Positions 27,883 through 36,497 of a stretch of DNA of 60,182 bases are shown here, in pieces; the first letter of the stretch is position 1; each line of letters opens with the position of its first letter. Origin of the DNA: Pseudomonas izuensis (GTDB taxonomy: Bacteria > Pseudomonadota > Gammaproteobacteria > Pseudomonadales > Pseudomonadaceae); the NCBI RefSeq assembly GCF_009861505.1, contig NZ_WTFT01000010.1, forward strand, positions 1 to 60,182, in the 5' to 3' direction. A program made the translations under genes and the position numbers. The notes beneath the pieces are model-generated. The model searched no databases. It saw only the letters and a program-made list of their open reading frames with translations, and was not told where the DNA came from.

Positions 27883-28907
27883 CGAGTTCGATATCGATCC
27901 GCCAGCATCACGGCTTCAAATTCCTGCTGAGCCTGGCCTTGAGCCTGCCATTGCTGGTCCAGGCAGCCGAGCCACTGCCCTCGTGGAACGACGGCCCGGC
28001 GAAAAAGAACATCATCGAATTCGTCCAGGCCGTGACCGATCAGAGCGGCAAGGATTTCGTCAAACCCGAGGACCGTATCGCCGTGTTCGACAACGACGGC
28101 ACACTGTGGAGCGAGCAGCCGATGTACTTCGAATTGCTGTTTGCCCTGGATGAGGTCAAGCGTAACGAAGCGCAGCACCCGGAATGGAAAGCCACGCAGC
28201 CGTTCAAGGCCGTGCTGGAGAACGATCATGAGGCGCTGGCCGCCACCGGTATGGACGGCATCATGAAGATCTTCGGTGCCACCCACACCGGCATGACCAC
28301 CGAAGCCTTCGACGACTACGCCAAGACCTGGCTGAGCCAGGCCCGTCATCCAAAAACCGGCAGGCCCTACACCGAAATGATCTTCCAGCCGATGCTGGAG
28401 ATGCTCGACTACCTGCGCAGGCAGGACTTCAAGACCTACATCGTCTCCGGTGGCGACACCGGGTTCATGCGTGCCTTTGCCGAAAAGGTCTACGGCATCC
28501 CACCGGAACAGGTCATCGGCACGACATTCGTCACGGCCTTTTCGTACCAGGACGGCAAGGCGTCGATCCTGCGCACACCGAAGCTGGCCCACAACGACGA
28601 TGGGCCAGGCAAACCGGAAAGCATCGACGCCGTGATCGGCCGTCGGCCGATCCTGGCTTTCGGCAACTCCGACGGCGACCTGCAAATGCTGCAGTGGACT
28701 GCAGCCGGGCCGGGCAAACGCTTCATGGGCCTGGTGCATCACACCGACGCCAAACGCGAATGGGCGTACGACCGCCAATCGAAGATCGGTCGCCTGGACA
28801 AGGCCCTGGACGAAGCAAACTCACGTGGCTGGACCGTCGTGGACATGGCCGCCGAATGGCGCCGGATCTACCCCTTCGATGCCGCCGCTACCGGGCAAGT
28901 GCAATAA
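27879..28907 (+). CDS. Exported HAD-superfamily phosphatase-like hydrolase
   Basis: A 342-residue protein with a signal peptide ([18 protein letters not shown]) and HAD motifs: motif [10 protein letters not shown] near residue 69, motif II YIVSGGD near residue 190 and motif [13 protein letters not shown] near residue 265. The N variant in DNDGT (second Asp of DxD is retained as D-N-D) is the usual phosphatase form. ATG 27879 overlaps the batD stop by four bases and has AAGGA upstream, so it is translationally coupled to the Bat genes. Being exported, it probably acts on a periplasmic phosphomonoester; substrate unknown. Confidence 0.9.
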   Translation: MTSSISIRQHHGFKFLLSLALSLPLLVQAAEPLPSWNDGPAKKNIIEFVQAVTDQSGKDFVKPEDRIAVFDNDGTLWSEQPMYFELLFALDEVKRNEAQHPEWKATQPFKAVLENDHEALAATGMDGIMKIFGATHTGMTTEAFDDYAKTWLSQARHPKTGRPYTEMIFQPMLEMLDYLRRQDFKTYIVSGGDTGFMRAFAEKVYGIPPEQVIGTTFVTAFSYQDGKASILRTPKLAHNDDGPGKPESIDAVIGRRPILAFGNSDGDLQMLQWTAAGPGKRFMGLVHHTDAKREWAYDRQSKIGRLDKALDEANSRGWTVVDMAAEWRRIYPFDAAATGQVQ

Positions 28908-28976
28908 AAAACATAACGCAGGATCGCATTGAACGGTTGTCGCACCGAGCGACGCAAAGCAAAAGGAGCAAGTCAG

Positions 28977-30563
28977 ATGACGCGCATACGCAAATGGTTA
29001 CCGAAGCTGGCCCTGGCGGCGACTTCGGTGATGGCGATCTCGGCCACTGCCGGGGCCGCCGATAAACCCAACATCCTCGTTATCTTCGGCGACGACATCG
29101 GCCAGACCAACATCAGTGCCTATTCCATGGGCGTGGTCGGCTACAAGACGCCGAACATCGACCGCATCGCCAAGGAAGGCATGATGTTCACCGATTACTA
29201 CGCGGAGAACAGCTGCACCGCCGGACGCTCTTCGTTCATCACCGGTCAGACGCCGTTACGCACGGGTCTGTCGAAAGTCGGTGCACCGGGCGCTACCGTG
29301 GGCCTGCAAAAACGCGATATCACCATTGCCCAGGCGCTCAAATCACAAGGGTATGCCACCGGTCAGTTCGGCAAGAACCACCTCGGCGACCGCGACGAAT
29401 ACCTGCCGACCAACCACGGTTTCGACGAATTCTTCGGCAACCTGTACCACCTCAACGCCGAAGAGGAACCCGAGCGCCCTTACTGGCCCAAGGATGACCC
29501 TGCGTTCCTCAAGTCGTATGCCCCGCGAGGCGTAATCCACAGCTTCGCCGACGGCAAGATCGAAGACACCGGTGCGTTGACCACCAAGCGCATGGAAACC
29601 ATCGACGACGAAACCACTGCCGCTGCGCAGGCGTTCATCGAGAAACAGGCCAAGGCGGATAAACCGTTCTTCGTCTGGATGAACACCACCCGCATGCACT
29701 TGTTCACCCACGTACGCGACTCGATGAAGGGCCAGAGCGGCATGCCCGGCAACGAGTATGCCGACGGCATGCTGGAACATGACGGTGACGTCGGCAAACT
29801 GCTGAAAACCCTCGATGACCTGAAAATCGCCGACAACACCATCGTCGTCTACACCACTGACAACGGCCCGAACCAGTTCTCCTGGCCGGATGCGGCGACC
29901 ACACCGTTCCGTAACGAGAAAAACTCCAACTGGGAAGGCGCCTACCGGGTGCCGGCCATTGTTCGCTGGCCGGGCAAAATCAAGGCCGGCGAAGTCTCCA
30001 ACGAGATGTTCTCGGGCCTGGACTGGTTCCCGACCCTGCTCGCGGCGGCGGGTGATGCCGATGTGAAAGACAAACTGCTCAAAGGCTGGGCACCGACTTC
30101 CGGCGGCAACAACTTCAAGGTGCACCTGGACGGCTACAACCAGTTGCCCTACCTGACCGGCCAGCAGCCTAAAGGCGAACGCAAGGAGTTCTACTACTTC
30201 AACGACGACGGCGTGTTGGTGTCGATGCGCTTCGATAACTGGAAAGCGGTGTTCTGCGAACAGCGTGCGCCGGGCGGCTTCAAAGTCTGGAGCGAACCCT
30301 TCGTGTGCCTGCGGGTACCGAAAATCTTCAACCTGCGGATGGACCCGTATGAACGCGCCGACGTGGTTTCCGACCAGTATTACGATTGGCAGACCAAAAA
30401 CGTCTATCTGGCGGCCCAGGCTACCGGCAAGGCAGCGGTGTTCCTCCAGACCTTTATCCAATACCCGCCAAGCCAGAAACCGGCCAGCTTCAGTGTTGAC
30501 CAGGTGCGTGCGGCGGTGGACGCAAAAATCGCTGAAGAAATGAAAAAACAACCTGCACAGTAA
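28977..30563 (+). CDS. Exported arylsulfatase
   Basis: A 528-residue sulfatase with a signal peptide (WLPKLALAATSVMAISATAGAA). Metal ligands are in NILVIFGDDIG. The formylglycine site reads CTAGR (C80 to R84), of the C-x-A-x-R form in place of the more common C-x-P-x-R, followed by SSFITGQTPLRTG. FGKNHLGD and a later DNGPNQFSWPDA block (metal ligands) are present. AAGGAG lies 9 nt before the ATG. Activity needs oxidation of C80 to formylglycine; no maturase (FGE or anSME) is encoded in the window. The gene follows the HAD gene by 69 nt. Confidence 0.93.
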   Translation: MTRIRKWLPKLALAATSVMAISATAGAADKPNILVIFGDDIGQTNISAYSMGVVGYKTPNIDRIAKEGMMFTDYYAENSCTAGRSSFITGQTPLRTGLSKVGAPGATVGLQKRDITIAQALKSQGYATGQFGKNHLGDRDEYLPTNHGFDEFFGNLYHLNAEEEPERPYWPKDDPAFLKSYAPRGVIHSFADGKIEDTGALTTKRMETIDDETTAAAQAFIEKQAKADKPFFVWMNTTRMHLFTHVRDSMKGQSGMPGNEYADGMLEHDGDVGKLLKTLDDLKIADNTIVVYTTDNGPNQFSWPDAATTPFRNEKNSNWEGAYRVPAIVRWPGKIKAGEVSNEMFSGLDWFPTLLAAAGDADVKDKLLKGWAPTSGGNNFKVHLDGYNQLPYLTGQQPKGERKEFYYFNDDGVLVSMRFDNWKAVFCEQRAPGGFKVWSEPFVCLRVPKIFNLRMDPYERADVVSDQYYDWQTKNVYLAAQATGKAAVFLQTFIQYPPSQKPASFSVDQVRAAVDAKIAEEMKKQPAQ

Positions 30564-30576
30564 GACCGCTCGACCG

Positions 30577-30607
30577 CCGCTCGCCCTCATCGGCGAGCGG
30601 CCTTATT
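30577..30607 (+). terminator. Possible weak terminator after the sulfatase
   Basis: A perfect 9-bp stem CCGCTCGCC (30577-30585) / GGCGAGCGG (30592-30600) with a 6-nt loop, followed only by CCTTATT. The short T tract suggests attenuation more than full termination. Confidence 0.5.
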
Positions 30608-30628
30608 CCAGGATGCAAACACAACACC

Positions 30629-30720
30629 TTGTAGAGCTGGCTTGCCAGCGAAGGCGAACCCCAGTCAATAAATAGGTTGTCTGATGTACCGCTTTCGCTG
30701 GCAAGCCAGCTCCTACAAGG
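30629..30720. repeat. REP pair
   Basis: Inverted arms AGAGCTGGCTTGCCAGCGAA (30633-30652) and TTCGCTGGCAAGCCAGCTCC (30694-30713), between the sulfatase and the spermidine-synthase-like fusion gene. Confidence 0.88.
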
Positions 30721-30760
30721 TTCTGTGTTGAATTTGAATTTTGCACAAGGCAATAAACCC

Positions 30761-33274
30761 ATGTCCTCACGTGTCGCCAGCAAGTCGTCGGCCATACCCG
30801 CCCCTCACGTCACCTCCCCGGCGCTGTTGATCCCCGCCCTGCTGCTGTTCGTTTCCGGCGCCGCGGCGCTGGTGTATCAGGTGCTGTGGATCAAGCAGCT
30901 GTCACTGGTGGTGGGCGTCGAGGTGTACGCCATCACCACCGGGATCAGCGCATTTTTTGCCGGCCTGGCCTTGGGCGGCTTGCTCTTCGGGCGCTGGGCC
31001 GACCGTTTGCAGCAACCGGTCCTGTTGTATGCCGGGCTGGAAGTGCTGGTGGCGGCGCTCGGTGTCGGCGCGACCTTTGCCATGAGCCTGGCGGCTCAGC
31101 CGTTTGCCTGGCTTGAACAACAGATCGGGCTACTGGCCTGGATATTGCCGTTCGCCCTGGTCGGCCTGCCGGCACTCCTGATGGGCGGCACCCTGCCGGT
31201 GCTGGTGCGCTCGCTGGCCAGCGATCCACTCAAGCTGGGCAAGGCTGGCGGCCATCTCTATGCCGCAAACACCGCCGGCGCCATCGCTGGCACCCTGCTC
31301 GCCGCGTTCGTGCTGATTGCCACACTGGGCGTACGCGGCAGTGCCTTGGCCGCGGCAATGCTCAACCTTCTGGCCGCCGCCGGTGCCTTGTGGTTCCAGC
31401 GCCAGCGTCCGCTGCCCGGCAACGCACCGGTCAGGCACCACGCCGACAAGGCGCCGGATCGCCTGGCGCTGTGGCTGTATTCGATTGCCGGTGGCGTGGC
31501 CCTGGGTTACGAAGTGGTGTGGTCGCAGTCGATCGTGCAGTTCATGAGCACCCGCACCTATGCCTTCGCCGTGGTGTTGGCGACGTACCTCACCGGGTTG
31601 TTTCTTGGCAGCGCCCTGCTCGCCCGTCGGGTCGATCGCCTGCGCGATCCCTGGGGCGTGTTCGGGTTATTGATTGCCGGTGCCGGGCTGATTGCGCTGC
31701 TGGAAATCGCCATGCTCGGACGCTGGCTGGTTATCGCGCAAAGCGTGGTCGAAGCCTGGGTGCTGTCGCTGGGTGCCAATGAGCTGGCCGGCATGAGCGC
31801 ACGCTTTGCGGTGGCGGCCGTGAGCATTGTGTTCGTGCCGACCGTGCTGCTGGGCGCAGCGTTCCCGGTGGCCCTGCGCTTGAGCGTCGGCCGCGAGCAT
31901 GTAGGGCGTCATGTCGGTGAGGTGGTGGCGTTCAATACCCTGGGCGGGATCATCGGCGTGATGCTCTGCGGGTTTGTACTGATCCCGCTGCTGGGACTGG
32001 TGCGCACGCTGGGACTGCTGGCGATCATCGCTGCCGGGATTGGCTACTTCGCGGTGCGCAAGGGGCATGGGGTCAAGAAAGGCCGGCGTCAGGGCGTGAT
32101 CGCCGTCGGCCTGCTGTCGGTAGCCTTGGCGCTGCTGACCCCGGTGAACAAACTGGCCAGCCTGCTGCCCGGCGCGCGCAACGCCACCCTGGCCTTTTAC
32201 GAAGAAGGACGCGGTGGCACAGTCGCCGTGGTCAGCCAGGGCAAAGGGCAAAAGGCCTTCCAGCGTTTATACATTCAGGGCGTTTCGAACACCGGCGATG
32301 CCATGCCATCCCTGCGCTACATGCGCATTCAGGCGCTGTTGCCGCTGCTGATCCACAACGCCGAGCCGCGCTCGGCGCTGGTGATCGGGTTTGGCACCGG
32401 CATCACCGCCGGTGCCCTGACGCGCTATCCAGGGTTGGAACACCGCGTCGTCGCTGAACTGCTGCCGTCGGTGGTCAAGGCGGCACCGTTGTTCAAGGGC
32501 AACTTCAATGCCGCCGCCGACCCGAGTGTCGATCTGCGCCTGCGCGACGGTCGCCAGGAACTGCTGCGCAATCCGCAACGCTACGACCTGATCACCCTCG
32601 AACCACCACCGCCCTCGGCGGCCGGTGTGGTCAACCTGTATTCCCGGGACTTCTACCAACTGGCCGCCAGCCGCTTGCAGAAACAGGGCCTGGTCGCCCA
32701 GTGGCTGCCGTTGCCGACGCAGAACATCGACGACTCGCGCTCACTGGTGCGCAGTTTCCTCGATGTCTTTCCCTACGCCACCCTGTGGACCAGCGAATTC
32801 CACGAGATGCTGCTGGTGGGCTCGCTGGAACCGATCGAGCTGGATGCAACGAAAATCAGCCAACGTTTCCAGCAGGACAGCGTACGCGGCACCTTGCAGG
32901 ACGTGGGCATCGGTTCGGCCGCTGCATTGCTCGCAACCTGGGTGACCGATCGCGCCGGCCTTGAACGCTTCGCCGCTGACGCGCCGCCGGTGACCGACGA
33001 TCAACCGCGCATCGAATACGCACCGTGGGTGCGGGCCAAGGAGATCACCCGGGTGCTGCCGGCGCTGCTGGACCTGCACACAGCCCCGCCGCTGGTGAAT
33101 GCCGACGCGAGTTTCAATGAGCGCATGAACGCGCACCGGCAACGCCTGATGCAGTTCTATCGGGCGAGCCTGCATGCCTACGATGGAGATCGCGATGCCT
33201 GGGGCCGGGATATTCGCGAGGTGATGGCTGGGGATGGGGGGAATCCGTATTACCGGTGGTTTGTCGGGGAGTGA
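30761..33274 (+). CDS. Polytopic membrane protein fused to a spermidine-synthase-like domain
   Basis: An 837-residue protein. Residues about 20-480 form a dozen hydrophobic helices (first: LLIPALLLFVSGAAALVYQV), resembling the membrane half of fused MFS/spermidine synthases. Residues about 510-790 resemble the SpeE Rossmann domain: VIGFGTGITAGAL is the nucleotide-binding loop, then EPPPPSAAGVVNLYSRDFYQL. The acidic polyamine-site residues of true SpeE cannot be assigned, so enzyme activity is uncertain. ATG 30761 has AAGG about 11 nt upstream; the in-frame extension upstream lies in a REP. Gene fusions of this type often neighbour multiheme or TPR proteins. Confidence 0.88.
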   Translation: MSSRVASKSSAIPAPHVTSPALLIPALLLFVSGAAALVYQVLWIKQLSLVVGVEVYAITTGISAFFAGLALGGLLFGRWADRLQQPVLLYAGLEVLVAALGVGATFAMSLAAQPFAWLEQQIGLLAWILPFALVGLPALLMGGTLPVLVRSLASDPLKLGKAGGHLYAANTAGAIAGTLLAAFVLIATLGVRGSALAAAMLNLLAAAGALWFQRQRPLPGNAPVRHHADKAPDRLALWLYSIAGGVALGYEVVWSQSIVQFMSTRTYAFAVVLATYLTGLFLGSALLARRVDRLRDPWGVFGLLIAGAGLIALLEIAMLGRWLVIAQSVVEAWVLSLGANELAGMSARFAVAAVSIVFVPTVLLGAAFPVALRLSVGREHVGRHVGEVVAFNTLGGIIGVMLCGFVLIPLLGLVRTLGLLAIIAAGIGYFAVRKGHGVKKGRRQGVIAVGLLSVALALLTPVNKLASLLPGARNATLAFYEEGRGGTVAVVSQGKGQKAFQRLYIQGVSNTGDAMPSLRYMRIQALLPLLIHNAEPRSALVIGFGTGITAGALTRYPGLEHRVVAELLPSVVKAAPLFKGNFNAAADPSVDLRLRDGRQELLRNPQRYDLITLEPPPPSAAGVVNLYSRDFYQLAASRLQKQGLVAQWLPLPTQNIDDSRSLVRSFLDVFPYATLWTSEFHEMLLVGSLEPIELDATKISQRFQQDSVRGTLQDVGIGSAAALLATWVTDRAGLERFAADAPPVTDDQPRIEYAPWVRAKEITRVLPALLDLHTAPPLVNADASFNERMNAHRQRLMQFYRASLHAYDGDRDAWGRDIREVMAGDGGNPYYRWFVGE

Positions 33275-33294
33275 TTGGGCGCCTGTAAGGCCGT

Positions 33295-33390
33295 CTTCGC
33301 TGGCAAGCCAGCTCCCACAGGGTTTTGTGTCGTACGTTAATGTTGTAAACGACACAGGATCCTGTGGGAGCTGGCTTGCCAGCGAAGAGG
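33295..33390. repeat. REP pair with extended hairpin
   Basis: Inverted arms TTCGCTGGCAAGCCAGCTCC (33296-33315) and GGAGCTGGCTTGCCAGCGAA (33367-33386). The spacer itself pairs (TGTGTCGT with ACGACACA), so the whole element can fold into one long cruciform. Confidence 0.9.
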
Positions 33391-33496
33391 CCATCAGCCT
33401 CACCGCATCATTTGACAGACGCCGGTCATCCGGCAAAGCTGCATCGAGCCTCAACGCGCGCCTGACGGCACACGCACCTGGACCACGGAAGTCGTA

Positions 33497-35881
33497 ATGC
33501 CGAACCATAAAAATAAAGCAGTCGCTGCAAAACCTGATTCGCAACCGACCCTGATTAACCGTTATCTGTTTCCCGTCACCATCGGCGCCCTGCTCCTGGC
33601 TGTCGCGGGCATCGGCTGGTTTCTGTTCGCCAGCAAACCGACGCCCGTGACCTATACACCGGTCAGCACGCCTGTCGCTCAACCCGCCAAACCGCAACCG
33701 GTGGCCGCACTGCCGGCCGTAGCGCCGGCAACCATGGTCGACGAGCAGCAATGCCAGGGCTGCCACAGCGCCCAGGTCAAGGACTGGCAAGGCTCCCATC
33801 ACCAATTGGCGATGCAGGAGGCGAACGCCGAAACGATGCTCGGCGATTTCAACAACGTCAGCTTCAAGGCGGAAAACGAAACCACCCGGTTCTCGCGCAA
33901 GGACGACGGATTCTGGATCAATACCCCCGGTATCGACGGCAAGAACGCCGACTTCAAGGTCGCCTACACCTTCGGCATCGCGCCCTTGCAGCAATACCTG
34001 ATAGCCGTCGGCGACGGTCGCTTGCAAGCCTTGGGCGTGGCCTGGGATACCGAGAAACACCGCTGGTTTCATCTCTATCCGGGCCAGGGCGTGACCTTCA
34101 AGGACCCGTTGCACTGGAGCAAACCGAGCCAGAACGCCAACTTCATGTGCGTCGAGTGCCACACCACCGGCTTCAAGCGCAATTTCGACGCGGCAAAAAA
34201 CAGCTTCGACAGCCAGTGGAACAGCCTCGGCGTCGGCTGTCAGGCTTGCCATGGCCCGGCCTCCAATCACCTGGAATGGACGGCGAAAAAAACCGATCTC
34301 GTCCACGCCGGGTTTGCCGTCGATCTCAAGGACAAGAACGCCACGGTCGAAATCGAAACCTGCGCCCGCTGCCACGCCCGCCGCGCGCCGCTGGGTGATG
34401 GTTACACGGTCGGCAAGCGCCTGATGGACGATTACCTGCCGAGCACCCTCACCCGCGAGTTGTACGCCCTGGACGGCAAGATCAAGGATGAGGTGTTCGA
34501 ACACGGCTCCTTCGCCCAGAGCAAGATGTTCGACAAGGGCGTGCGTTGCAGCAATTGCCACAACCCCCACAGCACCCAACTCAAGGCGCCGGGCAACGGC
34601 GTCTGCCTGCAATGCCACAACACCGCGGGCAAGACGTCGGTGGAAGGCGTCGATGGCAAGGGACTGCAAGCGAAAAACTACGATTCCATCGAACACACCC
34701 GTCACGCCATGGGCCAGCCGGGTTCGCAGTGCGTGGAGTGCCACATGCCCGGCAAGTTCTACATGGGTAACGACTTCAGGCATGACCACAGTTTCAGCAT
34801 CCCCAATCCGGAGCGCGCGCAAAGACTCGGTACGCCGGACGCCTGCCTGACCTGCCACCAGGGCAAGGCCGGCGACGCTGCCGGTAAAAAAGTCACCGAG
34901 CAGTTCAAGCTGTGGAACACCGTCAATGCCGGTACGCAGCAAGCACCCCGTTACGACGAAAGCCTGTGGCTGATTCGCAACGGTCAGCCCGGCGCGGCGC
35001 AAGCCTTGTTCGAACAGTTGCAACGCAGCAACCTGCCGGCGATTCAACGGGCGACCCTGCTCACCGAGTTGCCGGCGTACCCCAGTGAACAGGCGCTGAA
35101 GCTCGCCACCAAGGATTTGAGCCACCCGGCACCGCAGGTGCGTGAAAGCGCGGTGCATGCAGTCAGCGCGTTCCTGCCGCCACCGGAACGTGCGCCACTG
35201 CTCACACCGTTGCTGAGCGATCCGGTGAAAGCGGTACGCATTGCGGTGGCGCGAGACCTGCTCGGCGTGGCGCGCGACGGTCTGGGCAATGCTCAGGACA
35301 GCTGGAACAAGGCCATCGCCGAATACGAGGCGGTCCAGAACAGCCTGGCCGAACGCGCCGAAGCCAACCTCAATCTGGCGATGCTGTATCAGGCCGACGG
35401 TCGCAGCGGCGAGGTCGAAAGCCTGCTGCGTACCTCGCTCCAGCGTGATCCGGATTTCCACCCGGCACGGGTAACGCTGGTGCAATGGCTGGAAGCCAAT
35501 GGACGCAGCGAGGAAGCCCAGGCGATCCTCGCCCAAAGCCTGAAGGAATACCCGGACGCCGCCCTGTTGCAACACACCCAGGGCTTGTCGCTGGTGCGGG
35601 CGGGCAAATCGGAGCAGGCCATGCCGTTCCTGCGCAAAGCCGCACAACTGGAACCGCAGACCGCGCAATACGGCTACGTGCTGGCGGTGGCGCTGCATGA
35701 CAGCGGCAAGGTGGAGTCGGCGTGCGCGGAGCTGGAACGGTTGTTGAAGGTGCAGCCGACCAACCGCAATGCGCGCCTGGCGCTGATCCAGTATTACCTG
35801 GATAACGGGCAGGAACCCAAGGCCCAAGTGCTGTTGCAGGGCTGGAAGAAGATGAACATGGGTGATCCGGCGTTGAAATGA
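33497..35881 (+). CDS. Membrane-anchored octaheme c-type cytochrome with TPR tail
   Basis: A 794-residue protein. One N-terminal anchor helix (residues about 22-45) is followed by a Pro/Val-rich linker and eight CxxCH heme sites: CQGCH (86), CVECH (~218), CQACH (~248), CARCH (~288), CSNCH (~350), CLQCH (~369), CVECH (~411) and CLTCH (~450). Residues about 490-590 look HEAT-like and about 600-790 are TPRs (LNLAMLYQADGRSGEVESLL and similar). The heme part resembles cytochrome c554-type domains. It faces the periplasm and needs the Ccm system. Partner and substrate are unknown; it closes the plus-strand gene set. Confidence 0.92.
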   Translation: MPNHKNKAVAAKPDSQPTLINRYLFPVTIGALLLAVAGIGWFLFASKPTPVTYTPVSTPVAQPAKPQPVAALPAVAPATMVDEQQCQGCHSAQVKDWQGSHHQLAMQEANAETMLGDFNNVSFKAENETTRFSRKDDGFWINTPGIDGKNADFKVAYTFGIAPLQQYLIAVGDGRLQALGVAWDTEKHRWFHLYPGQGVTFKDPLHWSKPSQNANFMCVECHTTGFKRNFDAAKNSFDSQWNSLGVGCQACHGPASNHLEWTAKKTDLVHAGFAVDLKDKNATVEIETCARCHARRAPLGDGYTVGKRLMDDYLPSTLTRELYALDGKIKDEVFEHGSFAQSKMFDKGVRCSNCHNPHSTQLKAPGNGVCLQCHNTAGKTSVEGVDGKGLQAKNYDSIEHTRHAMGQPGSQCVECHMPGKFYMGNDFRHDHSFSIPNPERAQRLGTPDACLTCHQGKAGDAAGKKVTEQFKLWNTVNAGTQQAPRYDESLWLIRNGQPGAAQALFEQLQRSNLPAIQRATLLTELPAYPSEQALKLATKDLSHPAPQVRESAVHAVSAFLPPPERAPLLTPLLSDPVKAVRIAVARDLLGVARDGLGNAQDSWNKAIAEYEAVQNSLAERAEANLNLAMLYQADGRSGEVESLLRTSLQRDPDFHPARVTLVQWLEANGRSEEAQAILAQSLKEYPDAALLQHTQGLSLVRAGKSEQAMPFLRKAAQLEPQTAQYGYVLAVALHDSGKVESACAELERLLKVQPTNRNARLALIQYYLDNGQEPKAQVLLQGWKKMNMGDPALK

Positions 35882-35899
35882 TTTGTAGGAGCGATTTTT

Positions 35900-36004
35900 G
35901 TGGCGAGGGGATTTATCCCCGTTGGACTGCGCAGCAGTCCTTTTTTTAGGGCCGCTTCGCGACCCAACGGGGCGGTGCGACGTTTCGCTAAATCCCCTCG
36001 CCAC
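35900..36004. repeat. Second-class REP-like palindrome (GGCGAGGGGATTTA type)
   Basis: Sixteen-base perfect arms, GTGGCGAGGGGATTTA (35900-35915) and TAAATCCCCTCGCCAC (35989-36004), enclose further hairpins (GGACTGC/GCAGTCC; GGGCCGC/GCGACCC). This is a different family from the TGCTCGCGAT REPs and the only copy in the window. Confidence 0.85.
35924..35947 (+). terminator. Rho-independent terminator of the octaheme gene, inside the palindrome
   Basis: Stem GGACTGC (35924-35930) / GCAGTCC (35934-35940) with a 3-nt loop and seven T residues (35941-35947). It lies 43 nt after the octaheme stop codon and is part of the larger palindromic element. Confidence 0.75.
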
Positions 36005-36017
36005 AGGATTCGCTACA

Positions 36018-36497
36018 TCACCGTCGCCGAAACAACGGCCGCGGCTCGATCACCGATCGCCCGTACAACACGCTCATCCCCGCCAACCCCTTCAACGCGT
36101 CCTCGGCGGATTTGTCTTCACGCACGGCGAAGCTGTCGAAACCGCACTGCCGCATGTGGCTGAGCTGATCGCGCAGCACATCGCCAATTGCACGCAACTC
36201 ACCACTCCAGCCCAGTCGGGTGCGCAGCAGATACGCCTGACTGTACGCACGCCCGTCGCGGAAACTCGGAAAATCCAGGGCAATCAACGGCAACTGGGCA
36301 AACCACGGCTTCAGGGTTTCCACTTCATCGTCCGGCCCCAGCCACACGCCATTTTGTCCCGGGTTATCCAGCCAGCGTGCCAGCGGCAGAATGACCTCAC
36401 CCGCAGGCAGCTCGGTTTCAGCGTCCCTGACCAGGGTCCATGGATCATCCGCGACAATCCGTGCCACGCCCTCCTCCAGTCGCAACAAGTTATTCAT
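36018..36497 (-). CDS. DUF934 protein, partner of the NirA-type reductase
   Basis: A 159-residue soluble protein of the DUF934 family. The central block DFPSFRDGRAYSQAYLLRTRLGW (in pieces: FRDGRAYS, LLRTRLGW) and CGFDSFAVREDK are typical. DUF934 proteins are nearly always encoded directly after a siroheme sulfite/nitrite reductase, and some annotations call them oxidoreductase-like; no mechanism is proven. ATG 36497 overlaps the reductase stop by four bases, so the two are coupled. It corresponds by position to P. aeruginosa PA4129. Confidence 0.9.
   Translation of the reverse strand: MNNLLRLEEGVARIVADDPWTLVRDAETELPAGEVILPLARWLDNPGQNGVWLGPDDEVETLKPWFAQLPLIALDFPSFRDGRAYSQAYLLRTRLGWSGELRAIGDVLRDQLSHMRQCGFDSFAVREDKSAEDALKGLAGMSVLYGRSVIEPRPLFRRR

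Noticed and set aside
32741..36004. A 1087-codon open frame on the minus strand, antisense to the spermidine-synthase-like and octaheme genes
   Set aside because: It crosses two REP elements, has no recognisable domain or ribosome site, and mirrors the GC-biased codons of genes with eight heme motifs and clear domains on the plus strand.
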